Below, in pieces: positions 1-12,700 of a stretch of 64,000 bases of DNA (position 1 is its first letter; every line of letters begins with the position of its first letter). The position numbers were made by a program, and so were the translations under genes. This stretch comes from Diadophis punctatus similis (taxonomy: Eukaryota; Chordata; Lepidosauria; Squamata; Dipsadidae). The DNA lies in contig JALIGW010000016.1 of assembly GCA_023053685.1 (NCBI GenBank), positions 7,346,501 to 7,410,500 of the forward strand. Reading direction: 5' to 3'. Under the pieces are notes generated by a model. It was not told the origin of the DNA, searched no databases, and worked only from the letters and a program-made list of their open reading frames with translations.

Positions 1-562
1 TGACTTAGTCCTGTTTTTGTATCCTGCAGTTTGTAATTTTATTTTATTTTATTTTTATATCATTTTGTTTTGGGTGTTTATTTCTAAACTATTCAATTAC
101 AGATTAAAATCAACAAGCGATCAGCAAATACTGGCACTGGCTGATGTCCAATTCAAGTATCCTAACTTGAAAGCCGATACTCACCAGCTGCAATTTCAAC
201 AACATAAGGCACAAAGGAATGTCTCCTTAAGAGCCAAACTTCCCCAACCTGATATATATTCCAGATAAATGTAACTGCAAGTCTTACAATTCCTAGCCAT
301 TGGCCATGCCTCACGTAAGGACTAATATAAAAATCAACCAATAAATATTTTTGAGAGTTGTAATTCAGCTCATGACCTCAATACCTCAAGTGAGTCTTTA
401 AAAATTTCTTTCTGTGATTTTGACGAAGGGAGAGCTATTTTGGAGTATCCTTGAAGCATAAGGGTCATATTTGCAATTTAACTGCTGTGCAATCTATTAT
501 ATAAATGATTGTTCTCATATATAGGAGGCATTGAAAAGCTGAATAAAGACTGATACTGTTAC
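1..562. other. PARP4 intron, nothing recognised
   Basis: AT-rich sequence with short TTTTA runs. The plus-strand open frame at 17-268 has no recognisable relatives and I do not call it. Confidence 0.5.
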
Positions 563-736
563 CTGACACAGATCCCGTTTAGTATATATCAACTTTTTGC
601 TAATATCATCATCCAAAACGTTTTTGTAGGGTATGATTTTGTAGAATTCTGACATGATTGCAGGCAGCTCTGTTAGAGATCCTGTTTCTTCCAAATGCTT
701 CTTTGCACTAAGAAGAATGCCTTCAGCTCTGCTCAC
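563..736 (-). CDS. PARP4: PARP4 coding exon 8 (last one in the window)
   Basis: 174 bases, phase 0 to 0. Product begins VSRAEGILLSAKKHLEE and ends YTKRDLCQ. Acceptor CCTTAAAAG, donor GTAACA. The next exon, which should lead into the catalytic domain, is not recognisable in bases 1-562. Confidence 0.9.
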
Positions 737-3700
737 CTTTTAAGGAAATATTGTGTTAAAAGGCTTTCTTTAAAGAAAAGGAAACATTATGACGTCATAT
801 AGCAGTGATGGCGAACCTATGGCACGGGTGCCACAGGTGGCACGCGGAGCCATATCTGCTGGCACGCGAGCCGTTGCCCAAGCTCAGCTCCAGCGCGCAT
901 GTGCATGCACGCCAGCTGATTTTTGGCTCGCGCGGAGGCTCTGGGAGGACAATTTTGGCCTCCGGAGGGCCTCCGGGGTGGCAGGGGGGAGCGTTTTTGT
1001 CCTCCCCAAGCTCCAAGAAAGACTCTGGAGCTTGGGGAGGGCAAAAAACGGGCCCACTGGAAGTCGGGAAATGGGGGAGTGAAGGGGGTCACGCACGCAT
1101 GCACAGGAGGGTGGGGCAAGTGGGGGGCTTTGAATTATGGGTGTGGGCACGCACGAGCGTGCGATAGCGCGTGCGCGCACTGTTTTGGCACCCGAGGGAA
1201 AAAAGGTTCGCCATCACTGTCATATAGGAAGAACAAACTGGGAAAATCTCCTGCCATTTTCTGAACTTCCCTTCACAAAGCCTCTCACAGATGTGTGAAC
1301 TTCTATGCACCTAACAGTATGTTGTGAGAGAAAAATAATTTTTATTACTAGTAATGGATAGTCACATCCTAACCTGATCTTTTAGAATACTAAAACATAA
1401 TACTATCATTTGCCAAGAGAATATAGTTCAGACTACTGGATATGCTTTTCAAATATATCTGGTGCAATGTTGCAGGTGAACTAAGTCCACATAGCTATTG
1501 CATTTTTCGGAGTATAAGAAGCACTTTCCCTCCAGAAAAGAGGCTGAAAATTTGGGTTTGTCTTATACTCCGAATGTAGCTTTTTCGAAGCTGTTTTTCA
1601 GCCCTAATGAGGCGCTAGTGAGTGAAGCGATTGCCTGCTTTTCTCATTGCTGCTCCCTCCGACATCGGGAAGAGACTGGCGGTGCGAGTGCCATCCTTCC
1701 CTTGGAGGAAGCCTCTCACTTAAAATTCCTTGAAATTGAACAAACAGCCTCTCAGCAGGGGATTCTTAAGAAAAGCTAATTAAGGCCAGCACCCCAGGAC
1801 GCCGCTTGAATAAGATCGCGTGGTCTGATGTCCTCTCTCACTGGCACCAAAGAGTGAGAAAAACAGAAAAGAAGGGGGGGGGAAAGAGCCGAGTACCTCC
1901 CCAGGGGCCCTGACTAAGGGAACCCAGGAGATCTGAGTGTCAGCCATTACGCCGGGTTCCTGACCGCGTGGCGACACAGGGGGTGACCATCCTATACAAA
2001 GAGGGGGAGGTGACCGGAAATTCCCAACAGGCTCATTCCAACCACTAGGGACATGGATTCTGAGCATTCCACAAATTCCAGAACGGAAGGCAAAACACAT
2101 CTTCCCTCTCGAAGGGTCGGATGATCAGCTGTGCTTTAGAAGCTGCTTTTTTATCCCCAACCAGGGGATAAAAAACGTGCACGCTCAAAACCAGTGAACT
2201 AATGTGCTGAAGCTTGACCAGACTAAGGACGCTAGCCAGGAGAATACCTGGTAGGCAGAATTTTTTTTTCATATTTTCCTCCCCAAAAACTAAGGTGCAT
2301 CTTATACTCTGAAAAATACGGTACATTAGATTTGTAAGTTGTGGTACGGCACTAGCCAGATCTATGGATTTCAGCCTCTAAAATTCAGTAGCAGCACAAT
2401 CATTGCTTGAGATTCTAGAAGCTGAGAGGATGGGAAAAGCTGACAGAACCTATAATAACCAATCTCCACCAAGAAGAGTGGAGAGGTTACTGGACTGGAA
2501 AGACCTGGTTCCAAGTCCCCATTTGACCACAAAACTGACTGGATAATTTTCAAGCAGTAACTCTCTTTGAACTGAGAGAGTAAAAAAAATGGAGAATGAA
2601 TCCCCAAGTACCTTGCCTTGAGTTCCCAATGAACTGTGGTTGTTAAGTGCCACAAAATAATAAGTAGGTTAAAGTAAAACAAGACATCACTTGAGTGCAG
2701 CATCTGCACACATTCAACAGCCACATAATTTAGCAATTTCCCATACAATAGTATGTGTGCTTCAATAAGGAGCAGGCAGATAATAATTTATGCAATTAAA
2801 TGATATGCACGTTTCATGACATACTAATCCCAACTGTGGAGAACCTTGTCACAACTTAGAGATAAAAAATATGTTTGCCTATAAAACACATTCCTACTTC
2901 CAAAAACATAAAATCAGAGAGTCATTATATAATACCTGGAGCAAAATAAAACATCAACATTATACAGAAATCCCAACATGGTTTTCAACTATGGAGGCGA
3001 TTACATATCCCACCACAACGGATATATATAAAATGGTTAAATACGAACAAATACTAGATGAACAAGGGAACTTAAAAGAGATCCAAACACTAAGAGATCA
3101 AGGAATCGGAATAGATTGGTGGCCATATTATCAAATTAAAACCAGACTACTGGAGGACAAGAAAAAATTTGGAGTAGCAAAAAAGAAATCAGAATTGGAT
3201 AAAATCTTATTGGGACCAGAAAAAAAGATGATAACAAAAATTTATAAATTCCTAATAAATTATAAAATGAAAAAAGAAAGAGTTAAGGGAAATATGACGA
3301 GTTGGATCAAAAATCTTGGATATGAAATAAATCAGGAACAGTGGGAAGAAGCATGGATCAAAAATTTGAAAATAACTAAATCAGCAGCATACAAGGAGAA
3401 TATATATAAAATGTATTACAGATGGCACCTTCCACCAGCAAGATTGGCCAGAATGTATTCAAACATGAACCCAAAATGTTGGAAATGCCCTCACAAAAAT
3501 GGAACCTATTATCACATGTGGTGGACGTGTCCCAAAATTAAAAACTTCTGGCAAACTATACATAACTGGATTCAAGAAATAACTAAATTAAAAATAAATT
3601 TTACACCGGAAACTTTCTTGCTAGGAATGTTGGATCAAGAAATAGAAAAGAAGTACTGGTATATCATAACCCACATACTAACGGCAGCAAGAATAGTATT

Positions 3701-6700
3701 AGCGCAGCATTGGAAACAGGGTGATGTACCAACAGAAAATATAACAATAAGAAAAATCTTAGAATGTGCAGAATTGGACAGATTAACACTAGAATTGAAA
3801 CAGAAGGAAAACTCAGAATACTTTGAAACATGGAATCTCTTCTATAACTGGCTAGAAAAAAGAAATGGAACAAAAGAAATATAGAAATACTTAGATAGAT
3901 AGATAAGTCATAATTGAGAATTTATTAATTGATAGAATAAATAGATAAATATAAATATTATAAATATAATTATGTATGTATTAATCTACTAAACCTATGG
4001 CCAAGACGTTTACTGTTAAAGTTTGTATATATGTACATGTAAGTACATATGGTGTTGTCTTCAATGTATGTTTGTCCTTTTTAATGTTTATATACTAATA
4101 AAAATTATTTTTTTTTAAAAAAAATATGTTTGCCTAACATTTCATTTCTGTTCACACGCTCTAGAAGAACTAATATTTTCAAGCAAAGTTGCATACATCA
4201 TTGAGGCTGATTCTTGATACGGGTTTATCTAGCAGACCATTCAGGTGTCCAACTGCTTCGGTCCAGAGAAGTTCCACAAACCTACCAACTTCTTCAGACA
4301 AAACACTGCAACTGACTGCATCTGCTATAAGCATCTGTAAATAAAGAATTAGAACTAAGATGCTAAAAGACAATCAGCAACAAAACAAGTTGAAAATAAA
4401 GCCAGTTCACAAATTAACTGCATGTATTGGTTGCATTCAGGATAAACTACACAATATATTTAAAATATTAAAAAATTATGAACCAAATCCATTTATTTTT
4501 ACTTTTAATCTCAAATGCATTTTCAAAATATGTTTAAAATTCCTGAAACAGAGCTAAACATAGCTTATCAATTTTTTTAAAATATCTATTTTTATTTGCA
4601 GTATTAGTAAAGTACAATCCACAAGCATTATAGTGCCAGTGAGATATGCGGTTTATGGCTGAGGAATTGATTGTGCTATGACACAAACCACTACATATAA
4701 GAGGGGTGTGAAATGCTCTGGATCTGATTTCAAACAACCACCCTGTTGGATATCACCTCTGAATTAAACGAATAACTGAATAATAGTGTCTTCTTGATGT
4801 GTTTCTTTTCCTTTCTGTATGTGACTAGGAAGAAACTGAATTAGGATGACCTAAGCTAATTCTGGCAACTAAAAAGAAACAATTGTTATGAGAAAAACTA
4901 GTATTTGCATTTTGCTTTACATAAAAAACCAGCACATTGAAATCTGAGCCTTGGAAATCTTTAAAGTCTTCATCATTTAATGAAACCATTAAATAAGAGA
5001 ATTTAAAAAACATACTAACCTCTTGTAATTTTTCTGATACTAAATATTCTGCTTGATATGGAAAGTCTTTTCTTAATTCAAAACCCGTTTTCTTTAAATC
5101 TTGAATAGAAAGGGCATAGAGCATTCTAGCTTCTTCAGAGGTCTTAGCTGGCATTAGTCGTTTTTGTTTCTAAGAAAAAAAGTATGCCGTTAAAATTATT
5201 AATTTAAAAATAAGGGGGGGGAAGTTCATAGAAAACCCACTATTTAACTTATGGCATTATGTAAAAGGCTGTCATTTTGAAAGGAATGTGCCTGCTTCAA
5301 ATCTGTTTCTAAACTTCTGCCACAGTTATTTATTTATTTATTTATTGGTATTTCTTATATGCCGCCCAACTCCCGGAGGACTCCGGGCGGTGCACTTGAG
5401 AATAATAATTCTCTTGACAAATCTAGTTATTGACACAGCATACTGATAACCTACAACAAAGTAGCTGGGAAGTGGTGAGGTGAGGTGAGGAGTAGCTAAT
5501 ACTAACGGCTTCTTAGCAAATGGGCACCTGCATGACCACCTTCTCCAACCTGAATCAGCATGAACTATTAGGTAAGCCAAGAAGAAATTGCTCTCATTGC
5601 CCCGCTACCAAGAATTGGTGGGAGCTGAGGAGATAAAGAAGATTTATCATGGATGCTTTAATGTTTCCATATGATATTAATCTGCCAAGAATCTGCCATG
5701 CCCCTGGTCAGAGTCTGAATCTGAGATGAAAGATGAACAGCTGACAGAGAGAGGGAGAGTGTCTCCGTTAACTGTGGAGGAAACTGGGGAAGGGCAAAGT
5801 CAGGCTGGACAGAGCAGGGGAGAGGTAGAACAAGGGAGAGGGGGTTCAGATGAAGACCAAGGCCCACCCCCTCCTCATTCTAGGGTACACAGGCAAGAAC
5901 GCAGAAGAGAGCAACGTGGGTTGCGTGGCTTACGAGGAAGGGCCCCGATTCCCTTAACAAGGCACACCTGGGGATGGAGTTTAAAGGAGAGGCAGTTGGG
6001 AGGGGTGTTTGTTGGGAACAAACGCTGAATCCATCTGGTGTTGAGAGTGTGGCCTGCATTCCTGGCACTCCTCCAGACTGTTTGAATTATAGCCGTGCTA
6101 CTGTATGCTTATCTTGTCTTGCTGGAATTATTCTTCCCATCTGGCACTCATTATCTTGCCCTGCTGGAGTGATTGATTGCAGTCATTCTGTTTACAGCGT
6201 TTGGACTGGAGTATCTGCAGGTTTGTGAAAGAGCTTTTCTCCAAGCCGGAGAGTAAAATGGATGTTGGGGGCAGAGTTGGTTCCAATAAAGGGACTCATA
6301 CCGGTTCTCTGGCTGTGTTGCCTTCGTGCCACGGCCCGGGTCATCACAGAATCATTTAGATCAGGAGTGTCAAACTGGTGGCCCATGGGCCGGATGCATC
6401 ACACGCAGGCCATGGCCACCCCAGCTCCACAAAGGGAAAAAAAGTCACGATGCATCACATGATGGCAACGAGATGCAGCAAGTTTGACACCCGTGATTTA
6501 GATCATGGTAGGACAGAAACGGAATGAATAGATTGGCTTGCCATAACAATGAGTGCTGCAGTTACTGCTTTAACCAAATCCCTTACTTCTGCAGAAACAT
6601 TTTGCAGATAAAGGAAGTCAAATTGGTTCAAAAGTTGAACATTTTGCAGCTGGAGAAAGTTGAAGTCAGATTATTATGAGGAATTAAAGAAACATAATTA

Positions 6701-9700
6701 TAAACTGGAACACAAATGCATAATAATACCTAGGATCATTCAGTGCGGATTAGAGACCTACATGGATAAGATGTCCAGGATAGCTATAGAAAAGGAACAC
6801 TGCTGATGCATGTTAGATAATTGAGAGAGGAGAGGAGAGGAGAGGAGAGGAGAGGAGAGGAGAGGAGAGAGAGGAGAGGAGAGGAGAGGAGAGGAGAGGA
6901 GAGGAGAGAGATCATTGATTATGGAAAGGCCTTTGATTGTGTTGACCATGTCAAACTATGAAATATCCTCAGGAAAATTGGAAGACATGTTCAGGAAAAT
7001 AAGCCATGTCAAGGGCTACCTCTACTAGGATAACCAATAATATGATTTTTAATTTATTTATACTTAACTATATTAATAACTAAAACTATTAGTCCTTTAA
7101 AGTCCACAACATAACAGAGCAATATAAAATTTTGATCTAAAACAATAAACATTCAATAGCATTCAAGATAACAAAAAAGCTAATACAAAAAAGCTAATAC
7201 ATCCAAACTTACTGGGCGTCCTTCCAGCATGCTGTAATGTGCTATTATACAAAATGGGTAACTGCATTCCTGCTGAAAGCACTGCATTTCAAGAACAACA
7301 TATTCACCATGTGCTGCAATCTGGGGGGGGGGGGGGGAAGGCATTATAATTAAATGTATTCGGTTACAGCAATACAATTAAGGACAAAAATTAAACCAGA
7401 AATTAGATTCATTTATTGATATATTAAATATATTAGTTAAATTCAGTCAATGTAATTATTCCTAAATATTTATTGTCCTCCTTCTGTTATATTAAGAATA
7501 TTTGGTGGCAACTTTTGGAATGTTTCTTGCTTTGGAACTCTTTTCATGGGAAGCCGAGGTGGCGCAGTGGTTAAAAGCAGCACTGCAACCTACTTCAGCT
7601 GATTGCTAGTTCAGCAGTTCAGCTGTTCAAATCTCACTGGCTCAAGGCTGACTCATCCTTCCATCCTTCCGAGGTCGGTAAAATGAGGACCCAGATTGTT
7701 GGGGGCAATATGCTGAACTCTGTAAACCGCTTAGAGAGGGCTGTAAAGCACTATGAAGCGGTATATAAGTCTAAGTGCTATTGCTAGTGCTAGTGCTAAG
7801 CCATCTTTTCCAATTGCTTTGTTAAAAATCTGACTGATAAATGCATGGTGTAAAAAAAAGATCAGCAATTTGTTCTTACATCCAGAAACAACAACTATTT
7901 CTAATCCTGGCTTCCACTGATCAACTATAGCTAATCGTAATGAATGAAAATTCCTTGTTTGTATAGAATAGAATAGCATAGCAATTTGAAGTTAATGTAA
8001 AGTAGAAAATAAATGTTTCTGGTCAACTCTGGAATTTTATTAAAGGAGGACAAAATGAGTGTTGGAGCTTTCTGTAGATTGTTTGTATAATACTAAATCA
8101 TACCTGAATATATTAAATGATTATAAAATAGACCTTCTGTATGTGAAAGAATATTATGTATATATTTCTTCGTTAATTTATTAGTTTCCCAGATGCACAT
8201 TGTTTATCATGCTTATTGGAATTATTCATACAGCAATTATTATACAATTACCTGATTTTTTTATGATGGTGCAACTAATTTCTAGTTAAAGAAATAATTA
8301 GAATAACTATAGTTTTAATGGCAAGCAAAAATCGGTGGCTTAACACATTTGAAATACAGTACATTTATAGATGGAAAATGACGCATGTATAGTTTACTTT
8401 TGTGTTCCTATACAAATAGGAACTTGTATAAGTTATGTGTTTATGTGTATATTATGTTAGAAAGGACATTAACAAAGAAAAATTACCTTTTCAAGGATGT
8501 CATATTTTGCAAGCTCAAACTCTTTAGGAAAATATGGAACATATTCATCGTTATCAGAATACCATCTGGAACCAAAAAATGTCAGATTCTTATTTGTTGC
8601 TGAGTACGGATAAGACCATTGGAAATAATCAGAAGGCTAATGAAAATAATGAGATTTAACTTTTCCAAAGCCAGTGACAGAGGGCTCTAATGCTACTTTC
8701 CAAAACTGTGCTACATGTTCTCAAAGTTAGACAGTGAAGTTGATTTTCTTCAGACTCGGCTGTCTTAAGCTTCCAATTTATGACTGGGAACACAGGAGAT
8801 CCACCAAGCTGGGAAATGGGGCAGTTTCTACTGACCAGAGCTCACATCAATTTCCACTTCCAGAATCATTGGTTCTTTCCATTCTCAATAGCAATTAAGC
8901 CCCTAGAGGTCCATGGTAGTCCTGGTAGACAGGTAGTCCTTAACTTACGACCACAATTGAGCCCAAAATTTATGTTGTTAAGTGAGACATTTGTTATGTG
9001 AATTTTTGCTCCAATTTACGACCTTTCTTGCCACAGTTGTTCAATGAATCACTGCAGTTGTTAAGTTAGTAACATGGTTGTTAAGTGAATCTGGCTTCCC
9101 CATTGATTTTGCTTGTCAAAAGATTGTAAAAAGTGATCACATGACCTTGGGACACAGCAACAGTCATAAGTATGAACCAGTCGCCAAGCATCTCAATTTT
9201 GATTACATGATCATGGAGATGCTACAAAGCAGGAGTGGGTTCCAGATTGTGTTACTTCCGGTTCGCTCAGGGACGCGCCGCACGGGCACATGCGCATGCG
9301 CAGTACTTAAAAAAAGCTTCTGCACATGCGCAGAAACAAAAAAACAAGATGGTGGCACTGTAGGCACTGCCCAAGAGAACCGGTTCAGGGGCGTGGCAGG
9401 CCTGGATCGCTGCCGGTTCCAGTGACCCAGGCCGCAAAGTTACTACCAGTTCTATAGAACCGGTCCAAACCGGTGGGAACCCACCTCTGCTATAAAGGTT
9501 GTAAGTATGAAAAATGGTCATAAGTAACTTTTTTCAGTGTCGTCGTAACTTTGAACTGTCACTAAATGAACTGTTATAAATTGAGGACTACATATACTAG
9601 GCTTCAAGACAGCTTTGTAGCTAATTATCTGCACTTTTAAAAACCAGTCTGTTACAATAATAATTGTGATGCAAGTCAAGGGTGGTAGTGGAAGAAACAT

Positions 9701-12700
9701 CATAGTCATTTCTAACAATTTAATACTTCCTTATTGGTTAGATTTTTGTGCATCACCCAGAATTGTTAGGAATCAGACTGCCTACCAGTCGGGTTTCAGG
9801 CGCGGGTACAGTACAGAAACTGCCTTGGTCGCTCTGATAGATGATCTCTGGCGGGCCCGGGATGGGGGAAATTCCTCTATCCTGGTGCTACTTGACTTCT
9901 CAGCGGCTTTCGATACCATCGACCATGGTATCCTTCTAGATCGTCTCGGCGAGTTGGGAGTGGGAGGCACCGTTTTACGGTGGTTCTCCTCTTATCTCGC
10001 CGATAGGATGCAGTCGGTGTTAACAGGAGGGCAGAGATCCTCCCCTAGGCCCCTGTTATGCGGGGTGCCTCAGGGGTCGGTTCTCTCGCCCATCCTGTTT
10101 AACATTTACATGAAACCGCTGGGTGAGATCATCCGCAGACATGGGGTGCGTTTCCACCAGTACGCTGATGACACCCAGCTGTACATCACCACCCCGCCTG
10201 ACTTCAGTGCGGCAGTTGATGTAATGTGCCGGTGCCTGGACGACGTTAGGATCTGGATGGGGAGGAACAGACTCAGACTCAACCCTGACAAGACTGAGTG
10301 GCTTTGGATATTGCCTCCTAAGGACTACGACAACTGTCCCTCCTTGGTTCTCGAGGGAGCGAAACTGACTCCCTCGGACCAGGTCCGCAACTTGGGGGTC
10401 CTCCTAGATCCACAGCTAAAATTGGAGCATCATCTTACTGCTGTGGCTAGGGGGGCCTTTGCACAGGTTCGCCTTGTGCACCAGTTGCGGCCATATTTGG
10501 AGAAGGAGGCTCTACTCACGGTCACTCACGCCCTTGTCACCTCCCGTTTGGACTACTGCAACGCGCTCTACATGGGGCTACCCTTGAAGAGTATCCGGAG
10601 ACTCCAACTGGTACAAAATGCGGCTGCGCGTGCTGTGGTGGGTGTACCAAGGTACACCCACGTGACACCTATACTCCGCCAGCTGCATTGGTTGCCCATT
10701 AGTCTCCGGGTCCAATTCAAGGTGTTGATCATCATCTTTAAAGCCCTTCATGGCTTAGGACCAGATTATCTCCGGGACCGCATTCTGCCTCATACTTCCC
10801 TTCGACCGGTTAGGGCCCACAGAGTTGGCCTCCTCCAGCTCCCGTCAGCCAAGCAATGCCGGCTGGCGGGTCCTAGGGGGAGGGCCTTCTCTGTGGCAGG
10901 CCCCGCGCTCTGGAACCAACTTCCTCCAGAGACCCGAACTATCCCCACCCTGCTGGCCTTCCGAAAAGCCGTTAAGACGTGGCTTTTCCTGCAGGCTGGG
11001 GGCAGAGCTTAATTCCAGCTGAACTCTCCCCCGGGTATGTTTGGTTGTTGAATGGTTGTTTTTTTTATACTGTAATTTTTAATTTTTATATTATGTTTTT
11101 AATTCTGTTTATTGGTTATTTCTTGTATTTTTCTTGTGTTGTACGCCGCCCTGAGTCCCTCGGGAGTTGGGCGGCATATAAGAAAAGCCAAATAAATAAA
11201 TAAATAAATAAACACACAAGCTTAACAACAACAACAACAACAACAACAACATGGGGGAAGTTTTTTGGCTTTGGTCAGCTTATCAGAATATTCCCAATGG
11301 CTGAGAGAGGACATTTAATGATCCAATTGGCACCCTCCATTATTTTACATCAATAGCCATGATCCCCAGTTAGCATTAAGTCTAATATAGACTTCTGAGA
11401 ATACTGGGTACAATCATAATCATAATAAAAATCCTAGTCCTCATCCCTTCCACTAACATCATCATATTAGTCTTACACTTTATATAGCCTTTTGCTGCTA
11501 AAAAAAAGGTTAACAATAAACATACTAGAATATTCTGCATATAATGCACTGAATTCTGCTATCTCCAAAAGATTTCCCTGAAGAACTTGGTTTCATTTTT
11601 AAACAAACATGATACGTAAAGGAGTTACCTTAGTTTTTCTAAGTCTCTGCTGTCATCCCATTTATGCTTGTGATGCTCTTCAGAAGCATCTTCTTCCAAA
11701 GGGCTGTCATCGTCATTCATTAAGGTCATCTCCGTACCTATTTGTCATGCAATATTTACTTTACATCTATTAGTTTGAACGAGTACATAAGAAATATAAC
11801 CAGAAGATGCTCTAAAACCTTAGTAAGAAGGATTACTGGGGCCAATTTTAACATCTGGCAGAGTAAGGCAGCATTTCAGGTACAAAGGACACCAAAATTT
11901 TTTTCTGATTTAAAGTTATTTTGGACTTTTCATGCAGAGAATAGGGTGCTTATGATGATGCTATGATAGAGTGAAGGATGCCATATGCTGTTTTGCTTCT
12001 TGTGGCAAAATGTCTTAGACTGGGAAGATTTTATTGAAATTCTAACTTCATATCCTCATATAAAGTAATGGGGAGAAGATCACCTATCTGCCATAAAGTT
12101 CAGTACTTTCAGGTTACTGGTATAGATGGAAATTCTTTTGAATAAAATGTGTCTAATTCAAAAGAATCTCCCTTACCTGTTTCACAGGGCACTGTTTGGG
12201 ATAGCTTATAGTTCTCACATTGTAGAAGTCTTCTTTCTTGGATGGAATCCCATATGAAATCAACATTTACCACAGGCAGCTCATACTTCTGGATGATTTT
12301 CAGATGGCTGGGGCTGAGTGCATCAGCATTTTCAGTGACAACATGAGTGCACTAAAATTACATTAGGACCGAATTATCACCTGGAACATTACTCTTATTG
12401 ACCCATGCGTCTACAAAACCAGGTTTCACATGTTATTTTTAAGCAATTGGACGTACTTTTAACGTACTTTCTTTCTCACTGACAATCTGTTTAATCATTT
12501 ACATAATTTTTTAATGCATCTCTTTATCTGTCTGTTTCTTAGAAAGAAGTAAATTCTTCCTTGAGTCATATTTGAAGGTTTCTTACCAAAGTATTGAAGT
12601 GATCCACCTTTGTTTTCTCCTCCCTACTCTTGGGAGGAATTTATTTACGAAATAAATCTTGTAACCAAATACATGTTTTAAATTGCAGCTTTTCTAGTAG

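Noticed and set aside
17..268. Plus-strand 83-codon open frame at the left edge
   Set aside because: No similarity to the next PARP4 exon on either strand, no splice context, AT-rich start.
7552..7630. tRNA gene at SINE heads
   Set aside because: A and B boxes are present but the cloverleaf is degenerate and the same head recurs at five SINE copies.
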